A stretch of 42,500 nucleotides of DNA from Sphaeroforma sirkka (Eukaryota; Opisthokonta; Ichthyosporea; Ichthyophonida), in NCBI GenBank assembly GCA_001586965.3, contig LUCW03001747.1, positions 1 through 42,500 of the forward strand, written 5' to 3'. Position 1 is the first letter of the stretch; each line of letters begins with the position of its first letter. A model generated the notes under the pieces. That model was not told the DNA's origin and searched no databases. It saw only the letters and a list, made by a program, of their open reading frames with translations. The position numbers were made by a program, and so were the translations under genes. This document shows, piece after piece, positions 33,001-42,500 of the stretch.

Positions 33001-36000
33001 TTAGTACACGCATACAAGCCATTAGCAAACCCTCAGGGTAGTTTTGGTGTATCTATCTGCAACTATCCTTCTCTAGGTATTTGTCTTTAGGTTTGCACTT
33101 CCACTATTTTCGTAATCAATTTTGTTCAGAAATATATATCTACTGTAAACTAATTCAGCCACACTATTAATTGCTATATTTGGTCAGACCCTTCCATTGC
33201 CATGTCTCAATTTGAGCCTCCTTCAAATTGCTATACACTGTTTCGTTTCATTATTATCCACTCCTTTCTGATCGGTCCTTTCTTTCCGCGTCCAACGTCG
33301 CACAGCGTGCTCCACGCGTTGGTGTCTTTCGCAAAACAGCCCAACGCTAATGAAAAGCCCATTAAGAAAGGGGCGTTACCCATGCTGTCTACCACAGGTA
33401 TCTTGTAAATAACCATCTTGCCACCACTTGTTAGTATCCATCGTACTGTCACTTGCTATTATTCATTCTACCACCATTTGTATGTCAGTGCGTTTTCTGT
33501 TTCTCTCGGCCAGTGTAGTTCAGCAGTACAGTTTACAACATATTTAAAGTTCAGAATTTAGCCAATAAGAATCGTACAATGTAGCATGTACGTGCGACCC
33601 CTATGAACCCTGCAGCTGTGGCAAATTTTGAATTTCATTTTGCGTTCAAATACTTGAGAGGGCCATCAGCCGCTTAAAAGTGTGGTTCTCGCAAAACGGT
33701 GTGGTGTTCCGGGGTATATTTACACACCCTGTCAGGCCAATTAAAACCAGTCTGCTGATATCATCCAACCCGATCTACCTTCACAGAATTGATAGTAGCA
33801 AAGCGCACGTATGCACACATATATAGTCAATTGGTCTTCCTCAGCCCAGACAAGGCGCTCCGATGGACAAGCACAACGGCTCGTACGCCAGCCACGGAGA
33901 CCGAGGACGACGTATCACCAGTACACCACCCCGTGGGAGGTAGTGCAATGGTGCATTTCATTGACTGTTATGCACTCTTCGAGTACCTCAGTCCCATGTA
34001 CACGCCCGGCGACCACACACCGGTGCGCAGCCAACCAATACAAGGTGTGTCTGGTGGGGAGGCGGCTATGCGCAGACTGCCGTCGCTGGATGCAGCGCAG
34101 AGTGTGTACACGGGGGCGCTACAATGGATGTTGGGAAAAGGTGTGTATAATCAGGCAATGGCCAAGAGCCAGACGCTGGGGGCTTTGAAGCGACCCAAGA
34201 ACATGCCAGTGAATGTGGATGGCACTGGTGCGGACGAGCATGAGTGGACATTCGTAGAGCCACCCAGTGCTGTAGTAGGTATGTTGTAGTGTGTACGTCT
34301 GCCCTGTATGGTATGAAACGTCTTAAAGATGCTTCAGTTTGTATTAGACTTTAGGCTCGCACGCTGCTTTACCGTTCGCATCAACCATCCGCGGATTTTT
34401 GTACATTCGTCTGTCTTCTTTCATCGATATATCATCGATATGCTTGTCAGGCCCCACCTTACAATCAATGCCAATCGCGACTTACTATTAAATCCGTTCA
34501 TTCCTGCAGAGACGTTGCTGACAGGCTATGTGGAGATGATGGCGCGACACGCGCAGGCGCACGCCAGCCCTTTGAATAAATCTAGGCAGGTACTGGAGAC
34601 CGCTCTCCTTCTCTTCCCGGGAAATACATACTTTCTGTCTCAGTACATCTTGGCTGAAGCTAGGTAGGTGACACAGTGATTTCTATCTCATGTATAGTCT
34701 CAGTCGTGCGTTCTGAGGTGTATTGTATTGCTGCTTTGTAGACCACGGCCAGTTGTTTTCAACCGTTATTGTTCCTAAATTATATCTAAAAGAACAGGAT
34801 AAAAAGTTATTTATGTAGGGAGCATATACTTTGTGGCTGTGTGCAATTGCAGCATTTAATTCGCAGGGAGGATATCTATATCTGTTGAAAGTACAACATC
34901 ACATCGGGGACAACTGTGCCATATCACTGATTAATTATGGCAAATGCTGCTAGGCCGATACAGGTTTCCCTATACTATACCACGGAGCACTATATGAAAT
35001 TAACTAAATACGATCACTAATTGCTTAAAAAATTTATTGACATCGATCAATGACTCATTTTGTACGCTTTTGATTCAAAATGTCAGTCTATGTCCTCTAT
35101 ACGATTGGAGTTGTCTACTCACGCTAGTTTGGGGTGTCTTTCTGTTATATACAGTTTGTAGCTCACACATCCCGAACTCTCAAAGATTACTACGACGCCT
35201 AAATGACATACGGTGGTAGTGTGGTGCCCGTAAACCTTGTGCGTGGTATTTTCACTTTGAACCCACAGTACGTCATTTCACGGACATTTGCTTGAGGAGC
35301 TAAGAGCCTCTGTAGTGCGTAGTGCTCAGATGCAGTAGTCCACAATGCCCCGACAGAACGGATGCAAATCTGATTGTTCACGCTCGTGTCAGTCTTATGA
35401 TTCAGCTGACACATGCCTGTATCCCACTATTACTTCATAGGCGTAGAACCCGCTTTCTTCAATGCGCGTTTGTGCAACTCGTGGATGCCACTATAATTTT
35501 TTGATCCAGATATATGACCACGTTAAAGACAGGCACAGCGATAGGAGCAGACTGCAGCACACGCGTCTATCGCATTTAGGGCCAGGAAACTCTTCTGGGA
35601 AACAGTCACGTACAAATAATGCACCAATCCGACCCATGATGACTGCATATGTAATTGTTGTATCGCTTTCTCTTGCAGTTTGATACTGACCTTTTAGTGC
35701 ACGCACTCCATTTCTGTATCTCTTACACCGTTCGTTATACAGACAAGGCTTAATGACCCGGCGACGGCAGTTCATGGACAATCTGTTATGTCTGTATTCC
35801 ACGGTGGATCTGCCTATCACCACTTGGTTGTTTGCACTCCAGGCTGAAATGGTGGTGCGCAATCCGGTGCACAGTCGTGTGATTTCGCTGTTAGAAAGGT
35901 GAGCATTGTGAGCTGTCATCTTGACATTGGGTCTTGTTTGCGGTGAGCTTGTCGGGTAAAGTGATTGTGTACCCTGACAAGTTAAAATGTGAGTGCCGAT

Positions 36001-37474
36001 GTTGACATATGTGTCACACATATCTTCCCTAATAAGAGTAGCGTCAGGAGCTGTACAGCTACGCTGTATAAATGTCTTGTGTAGGATTTTAATTGAGGTT
36101 TGCACGTACCGAATACTATAGGCACTTTGCGAAAGGATACTCTTGTTATTCCTCGCCTGTAATCTAGCATATCAACCCAAGCATTCTTAGACAGACACTT
36201 CACTTTATAATTTGACGTTTTACTACTCAATAGGTTGCTCGTTGGTGCTGTGCTTGCTCATACCGAACACTACATAAAAATTTCGAAGTGTCATGAATGC
36301 GACAAATCATCTACCCCTCACCTGAGCCAACGAATGTTTGATGCCATCTAGTCGTCATTAAGCACGTATCTTATGAACTTGTTGCTTGTACCTTGTCACT
36401 GCAGAGCTGTCGCGAACGAATATGCCATTTCTGCACCTGTTATATGGCACGTATACTTACGGATAGCGCTGAAGAAACGCTTGGACACGCCAACATATTT
36501 CCTATCGTTAAGCTCGGGTATGGGAGTTGCCAAGGGAGAGAAGGAGGGTGTCGACCCAGAGAAGAGAAACGAGCACACAATCACTGCGACCGATGGGGGA
36601 AACGCCACTGCGGACGTAGACACTTCACCGAAGCAATCCCACGAGCGTCCAACAGGTGAAACACGCACGTCAGGAATACATGAGCACGAACAACTAGTTA
36701 CAAGTAACCGAGCACAGGCCAGAAATGGTTTACTTGACAATCGTGCTCGCAGAAGTCGTTCTACCGAGAATGCTGAGCAGAAGGCCATTGCTGCGAACAA
36801 TAAGACCGTTGAGGAGGTGTTCTACAGAGCGTTAGAGGCCTGTCCGGGTACGAAGTCGCTATATATACATGGTATGTTGGCTACTATCCTTCACGTGTGT
36901 ATCGATCGTACTTTCTCACAGCTGAATGACTTGGGCATTTGACGTTATAAGAATTTAGAAGAGTGTATATCGTGATTGCGATTGCTAGTCTCTCAGTCGT
37001 GTTGCCCGCTGCATCAGTGTCCCCCGTTGGTCAAATCGTAATACAGTGTTGAACATATACAGAACTCTCGAATCATACCTCAAACTGTAGATTTTGCTCC
37101 ATTGACTTGATTTCAACTACGCAGTTTAGTTGCTGGCTGCTTGATTTGGATACTAGATGCCCCCTATTGATTTGTTTTCAGTCAGCGATGAGATGTTTAG
37201 CAATTGACTACTAGTTTAGGACCTCCAATTTATTGCAGGAATGTTGTCTGTGTCATTCTCATGCGTGTATTACATGCCACTATGTCCTAAGTTGTCCTGG
37301 TTCTGCTCTGAACCCATGACTCCCTTTCTATTTTGAGCCTTAAATTTTTGAACTACATTCACAGCCGTATCGAACTTCAGCGATAGTGCGGAGGCTTGGC
37401 GTATTGCTGTGGACTTGATGCAGGAAAAGGAGCTGAGAGTTCGCACGCCTCTGGAGGAACTGGAGCTATTGTAG
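25228..37474 (+). CDS. NRDE2: NRDE2, nuclear RNA-surveillance cofactor (14 exons traced)
   Basis: NRDE2 binds the exosome helicase MTR4 and, in worms and fission yeast, supports nuclear RNAi and heterochromatin. Exons: 25228-26309, 27267-27347, 27534-27781, 28525-28788, 29100-29888, 30330-31033, 31529-31670, 32623-32798, 33306-33397, 33787-34278, 34510-34663, 35743-35898, 36405-36871, 37365-37474 (about 1,650 residues). Exons 2-14 join in frame with GT-AG introns. Exon 1 encodes a long Lys/Arg/Ser/Asp-rich disordered region, then FKTDKRHDKDNLTYGKPYL (about residues 335-353), the conserved MTR4-contact region. Later exons encode HAT-like helical repeats with family landmarks: LRENPRNTSAW, EKQLAILEKAV, FFEPFWDSEVPRFGE, ALLLFPGN, TTWLFALQAE, VFYRALEACPG, and the C terminus QEKELRVRTPLEELELL, nearly as in human. 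The exon 1/exon 2 phases do not agree, so a small exon or another donor is missing from this model. Large introns and inserted loops make it longer than human NRDE2. Confidence 0.93.
26310..27266 (+). other. NRDE2 intron 1, possibly hiding a small exon
   Basis: Exon 1 with donor GTGCGTACG at 26310 ends in phase 2, but exon 2 needs one base in front. Family members carry a Gly-containing segment here (after the P.Y.R stretch), which is not found in the traced exons. I searched the acceptors by eye and found no convincing candidate. An alternative donor a few bases further into exon 1 would also mend the phase. Confidence 0.4.
29937..30010 (+). repeat. (TA)n-(GT)n microsatellite just after NRDE2 exon 5
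   Basis: About 24 TA repeats followed by about 11 GT repeats start 48 bases after the exon 5 donor (GTACGTGG at 29889). In the transcript this gives a UG-rich tract near a splice site. Confidence 0.9.
31671..32622 (+). other. NRDE2 intron 7, no other gene seen
   Basis: The donor GTGAGAATAC and the acceptor CATTATCAG are clear. A 120-codon open reading at 32018-32380 has no recognisable domain and lies wholly inside the intron. Confidence 0.6.
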
Positions 37475-38395
37475 TGAGATCGGATCTGGCAGTATTCAGT
37501 ACTTCTTCGAACACTGCATGTGAGAGAGATTTGGGTTACACAACAGTATATATTTAGGTTATCAAGAGAATGTTAAATCACCTACGATTGATCTATCGGC
37601 AAAACACTTACCTAAACCCGCAATAACGAAGCCATTAGAAGAAAATATTATCCTGTCCAGTATCATCCCAATTCACTTATATTCACTATCAAAGCGTGAA
37701 TATGCTAATATTGCATCTAATCCAAAATACAGAAGCAGGCTATTGACAAGATAAATGATTGTTTTTTAGCTCTTAGGTGGCATTCAGAATGCATAATATT
37801 TTGTATTTAAGATCCTTGTCTTAAATAAAGGATTGTTTGTCGTTCATCAAAAGAAGATTCACCTGCGTTGCTGTCTGTATACTGGGGATCGATTGACTCG
37901 CGTATACTACCAACGTCACTGCCATTAGATGTGAGCATAAATATCAGCAACAAATTTGCGTCGAATCCTTATTCATAGCGCAGCTATTTCAAGCGTAAGC
38001 AAAAATAATTCCACACTCATGGCGACAGCAGAAATACTTGACAATCCCTAGTTCCGTGTTTATCTAGAGAGAAGTACAAGTGACCGCCGCACCCTATTTA
38101 AGGTATTTTCAATTGCTTCTTAATTTAGAAACACACGTTGAATAGTCACATAGATTCAATTCGGATTCTCAAAACTCGCAACATAGCAATGGAGAATTAC
38201 ATTGTCGATTATGAATATTTCATAGGTTCTTAAGGCAATTATCCCATGGAATTTGGCAACCGGTTTTTTCTCATGAGTATGACAAAGAAATCTCTGAGTG
38301 ACCCTTCTGAATCGGTGTTGTGGACGTACTCATACAAATGGGAAGCGTGTATTCCACAGTGTTGGAATAGGAATCGAAGCTGGCATGTTGTAAGG
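37475..38395. other. 3' flank of NRDE2, no gene seen
   Basis: AT-rich sequence. The first clear AATAAA on the plus strand is at about 37823, some 350 bases after the stop, and may be the polyadenylation signal. Confidence 0.4.
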
Positions 38396-38557
38396 AGTGC
38401 AAACGTCAAATTAATTTATTTCTATTAGAAAGATCTATGAAATATTGAATCATGATATAGGTTGCACTATCACCGGAGCGCAAATGCCAAATTAATTTAT
38501 TTTTATTAGAAAGATCTATGAAATATTGAATCATGATATAGGTTGCACTATCACCGA
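38396..38557 (+). repeat. 81-bp tandem duplication
   Basis: The block AGTGCAAACGTCAAATTAATTT... ending GGTTGCACTATCACCG is repeated once directly, 81 bases on, with four or five mismatches. It is non-coding. Confidence 0.9.
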
Positions 38558-40900
38558 CTTAGGTGTGCACAACCTATATCATTTTCTTTCCAAATTATTG
38601 CGATCTTTGGTGATAAGCTCAACAATGGGGTACGCTTGCAGTATTCGTCTACGCGTCGAGAATCAAAGTGCGGTGTCCGCAAGTCACCCGATGTGCGTAA
38701 TCTGTCTAAAAGGACTCTGCCTTCTCAACAGGGTTCGACTCGTATCAACGTCATGTACTCGAAGCATGGTAGGAGTTTTCGGGCGAAACGCGGCATATTG
38801 TCGCTCAATATCCGAGACAGCATAGCCGAGCATTCCTCCAGGAAGTCCCTAAATCTTTCCTGAGTAAATCAAATGACTAGCGAGAACATCACCGAACACG
38901 GTATGTGATGATTTAACGAGACTGCGACCATTGCTCTCTTCGTTTTTGCTTGTGGATTCCATCGCTAACAGAGATTCAGCAGACAGTTAGAATGTCTCTT
39001 TTCAGGCTAATATGGGTACCGAAAACCAAGCAGCTCTAGAAGCCTCGATTTGGTCGAATTGACCATTTTCTTCATACTGTTCATGATCCACAAATTTTAC
39101 TGGGCCTTAGGACTGGACGATTTACGGATGTTAGGTTTCAAGTCAACAGTTATATAGCTCGAGTGGATATTAATGCCAGCGTGACTTCAGGTATCATCAT
39201 CGGCCGCTTGTACATTACAAATGTGTTTTAGGTTTGATATTACAATTATACATCGCGTTATATACGCCAAACTCCATTATCAAGAGACAAGATCTTGTGA
39301 TAATCATCGAAACCTTTTTGCCATGGAATAGAGATTCAGATTCATGAGATATAAGGAAAGATTACTAAATATATATAAACCACTCACAGATGAATTATTG
39401 CCTCATGTTGAATATAACTGACGCGGTGACGGCTGAAAGCCTGTATGATTTGTGTCAATCTTCGTCAACACTCTCACACAGCCAATCGTCTATCAGTTGC
39501 TTAAGCGTGTCAACCCTCCATGGTTGTTGCCAATGATGTATAAAGTACAACATACGTGATCCAATGAGTTATCTACTCGCTCTATGAGCCTATCGGACCC
39601 AATCGTCGCTTGCGTTTTTTAATTTTATTTGGTTGCTGGCTTGTTGCCCTGCTGCTCACTGCTGCGCTTTTGTTTTTATCTTTTTTTAATTTTTAGTGTT
39701 CTAAATAAATCATTCTTTTTGATTTCTTTATAAGAAAAAGGTTTCTCCTCTGTTTTGTTTTTGTTTTTTTAATAAACTTTAGACCGGTAGCTGGTATGTA
39801 GCCTGAAGACGGTATGTAGACTGGTGTAGAGTTTGCGGAGTTTGCATCTTGAGAATTGCGACTCGAAGCCTAACCTCAAACCGTTTTCCATTGAAACTTT
39901 TATAAATCGTGTAATAAATATACGTTTACGTTAAACTTTTATTCTATGTGCGATCCTTTTTAAAAATGCTATTTTCACGATACAAACCAGTCCTATAAAA
40001 AGAATAACAGTTATAACGCTTTAAAGTCGAATAAATATACGTTTACGTTCAACTTCTATCCCGTGCCGGCGTACGGGACAGTCGAGGGCGGGTTGTCGAG
40101 TGTCGACCGGTCGAGGTGCGAGTTTTTCATTGGTACAAAAAAGTATTTTGTGAATAATGAGTTGGTTACGATTGGTCAAAAACTCGAAGAGAGCAATGAT
40201 CCTGGTTGGAGCCAACGAAAATGAGCTTAGTCATATTTGCTAATTTGGGAGTCGTTTATAAAAACTTAATTTTTCAAAAGTTATCAACAAAAAAAATGTA
40301 TGAAAAAAATATAGTTGTAAATATGATGCAGTGAGAACCAGGTCGTTCATCCTGATTATCACCCCTAAATTTTTTTTCTAAAATGAGTGGTTGCTTTTGG
40401 CAGATCTTGATATTTATTGCCAAAACCAATGAGTTTCCAAAAAACATTCTGGACATGTGGTGGCTCTGTGTTTATATTAGGTAGAATAGACTTTTGCCCG
40501 GCCCGAATGTTGACACTAGGTAAAATAGATTTTTTTTTTTTTGGCTTAGCATATTCAGGATGAAAATTTATAGCCTATAAAATTTTGACTTAGACATTGG
40601 TATCGAAAGGCCTTGAGTAAGGGAGGTCAAACCCGTCGAGGTTTTAGATTTTCACCATTGGGATCGGGTGTTATTGCCAATACATCGCTCCAAAAAGTCC
40701 CGGATTGTAAAACCTAATAATGTCCGCACCAAAAAAATAGCCGAATATTATTATTCAGCCCAAAACTGCTCTCGAAATCGATTTTGGGTAGTTGCAACGA
40801 TTTGGCGGGTCGTGAGGACCACGGGGCGCACGGGCCACAGGCCACGGCTCCCACCCACCTCCCCCACGGACTCACGATTACACCCGCAGGTCCAGCGACT
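38558..40900. other. Gene-free intergenic DNA
   Basis: Two overlapping open readings at 38526-38863 have no recognised domain and no splice or family support. T-rich words dominate 39600-39780. The phrase AATAAATATACGTTTACGTT occurs at about 39913 and again at about 40030. Nothing else stands out. Confidence 0.4.
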
Positions 40901-40920
40901 CCAGCCCTGTGGCTGCATCT

Positions 40921-40988
40921 GCACTGCCCTGCACTGCCCTGCACTCTCTGCACTCTCTGCACTCCTTGCACTCCCTGCACTCCCTGCA
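40921..40988 (+). repeat. 9-10 bp minisatellite GCACTCCCT
   Basis: Seven tandem units: two of GCACTGCCCT, then five 9-base units of the GCACTCTCT/GCACTCCCT type. Open readings across it on both strands are by-products. Confidence 0.9.
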
Positions 40989-41235
40989 GCCTAAGCCTAA
41001 CGCCTAATGGTCCACTAACTCCACTCTCAACGCACAACTACTCAAGAGGCCTCCCCCAAACGGCAAACTCTTAAAGAGCAACAATATTTAGAATATCCGT
41101 TGCAGCTTGAAATTTGCCTGACAACCACAAGAGGGGATTTATTTTTAAAGCAGTGCCAGAGTACTGCCAAGTGCCAACTGCCAATTGTGGACTGCTGAGT
41201 GCGCTATTTTGATTTTTTCATTTTGTACTTTGTAC

Positions 41236-41311
41236 TCGCCACAGGTGCCAGTCGCCACAGGTGCCAGTCGCCACAGGTGCCAGTCGCTACTCGCCACTCG
41301 CCACTCGCCAC
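41236..41311 (+). repeat. 16-bp minisatellite grading into 7-bp repeat
   Basis: Three copies of CGCCACAGGTGCCAGT are followed by ACTCGCC heptamers. The heptamer shares the CGCCA core of the longer unit, so one probably arose from the other. Confidence 0.9.
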
Positions 41312-41699
41312 GCTATCCACGAATGGCGGTTATTTAGGCAGTTGGCAGTGGCACTCGCGTGAAAAAGCTCATAAATCGAAAGCGAAAGAGCATTTTGTAT
41401 TTTACCAAAAACTTTTGAGAAAACTAAAAAGGTACAATCGCAAAAACTAAAATGAAAGTCGATTCGGATCACGGATGTATTTAGTATTTACACGGTACAC
41501 GGGTATGTACACTGGTACAGGATGCGATTTTTGGAAGGCCAATATTATTTTTTAGAGAATACACATAACCCTCTAACTAGAGATTAAAAATATACCAACA
41601 ACGGCATGACCCTCTACTAGAGAGAAGAAAAAAAATACGGCTGAACCATAGCCTTCTAAATTGAAACATGGACTAACGTCCGCAGGACACAACGGACTA

Positions 41700-42445
41700 C
41701 ATAAAGCCCGCCGTGATGCACATTGAAGAAATTCGATTTCTCAAAATCCGAAAATCGGGTTGCGATGTGGTGTTCGGCATGTTCAAAGGATGCCAAACTG
41801 CCTTAAAATCGTTTCGGCCATTTTGAATTTTTGAAGTGGCCATTACAACAGTGAACTGAGAGAGCCATTGTAGGGACTTGAGGCGATCTCGTTCTCCACG
41901 GGTTTTCAAACAAAATTATGGTTTTTATCACTATAATATGGCGCACATTCCTCTGCATCAGGTACCTAAGCTCGAAACCGATTGCCAGGGCCACACGCAG
42001 AATGTGTCTCTTGTCGCCAGATGCCTATTAGTCCTCTCTGGAGGTATATGCAAAAACACTACGAAATCTGCATACCAATAACGTAATCAATACTACTTGA
42101 GTGAGTGAAAGAAACATATCAAAGCTTATTTACATCATTAAGGAACGATAATTTGAAACTTCTGGCACGTTGACAAATCTTACAAATGGCCCCGGCATGT
42201 CGATTTCTAGCCTCAGAAGTCCAAAGTTCATACTCGAAGGGCCTGTTAAGATGTCAGCGGCCAATATTATCAAATTTTGTCATAATCAGGTCTCAAACTA
42301 GGTGCAGCAATTTCCAAGAAGTGTTTAGGTGATATTCTAGCTAAGGTCATTCAAAGCATTTTCCGCTATAAAACTCTCAAATCGGGTATGTATTTCATGC
42401 TCTACATCCTATGGAAGAATGGGTAGTTTAGTGGAACAACTTAGA
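41700..42445. mobile_element. Second, shorter copy of the 9.7-10.8 kb TIR element
   Basis: CACATTGAAGAAATTCGA...TCTCAAAATC and AAACTGCCTTA...GGCCAT (41721-41850) match 9785-9890. CGGCATGTCGATTTCTAG, GAAGTCCAAAGTTCATACT, CATTTTCCGCTAT and TTTAGTGGAACAAC (42192-42437) match 10634-10836. The order and orientation are the same but the interior is about 300 bases shorter and differs. The left terminal repeat is not recognisable here. Confidence 0.65.
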
Positions 42446-42500
42446 AGCGATTGCACCTCTACAAATGGATTCGATGACAATCCATAGCGGCATATCTTAT

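Noticed and set aside
38526-38863. Two overlapping plus-strand readings of about 100 codons
   Set aside because: They overlap in different frames, begin inside the 81-bp duplication and show no domain.
40668-41074. Overlapping readings on both strands rich in Leu/Pro/Cys
   Set aside because: They are produced by the GCACTCCCT minisatellite and its flanks.

Overview
The window is nuclear DNA from a eukaryote. Genes are split by many GT-AG introns, exons are moderately GC-rich, and a large share of the window is AT-rich, repeat-laden DNA. Two host proteins (NRDE2 and a GH88 glycoside hydrolase) are recognisable, but the sequence does not name the species. Long, intron-rich genes and Ty3-like elements with a chromodomain-like end would fit a unicellular holozoan such as an ichthyosporean, or another protist. 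That placement is inference.

Layout. 1-8.2 kb is a nest of broken Ty3/gypsy-like LTR retroelement copies. A minus-strand copy (gag to integrase start, running off the left edge) has its LTR facing the LTR of a plus-strand copy, making a large inverted repeat around a chromodomain-like segment. A tRNA-Thr-like sequence sits inside the gag region. A second LTR family supplies an integrase C-terminal piece and an LTR-like tail. 8.2-17.1 kb holds no host gene that I can recognise. It contains a poly-G/G-rich block, a 332-bp tandem duplication, a 1.1-kb terminal-inverted-repeat element carrying a piggyBac-like C-terminal cysteine cluster, a foldback-like element whose arms are minisatellites, long microsatellites, and many degenerate short-period repeats.

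17.1-37.5 kb is the gene island. A two-exon gene (+) encodes a 794-residue single C2H2 zinc-finger protein with long disordered flanks. Converging on it is a multi-exon GH88 unsaturated glucuronyl hydrolase gene (-), for which I could chain seven exons with matching phases. Head-to-head with GH88 is NRDE2 (+), a nuclear RNA-surveillance cofactor spanning about 12.2 kb; I traced 14 exons, of which exons 2 to 14 join in frame. The three genes share no obvious pathway; GH88 and NRDE2 may share a promoter region.

37.5-42.5 kb is again gene-free. It holds an 81-bp tandem duplication, short minisatellites, and a diverged, shortened second copy of the TIR element from 9.7-10.8 kb.

Main novelty candidates are the foldback-like element, the TIR/piggyBac-like family, the methyltransferase-like segment in the retroelement pol region, and the intron-rich eukaryotic GH88 gene.
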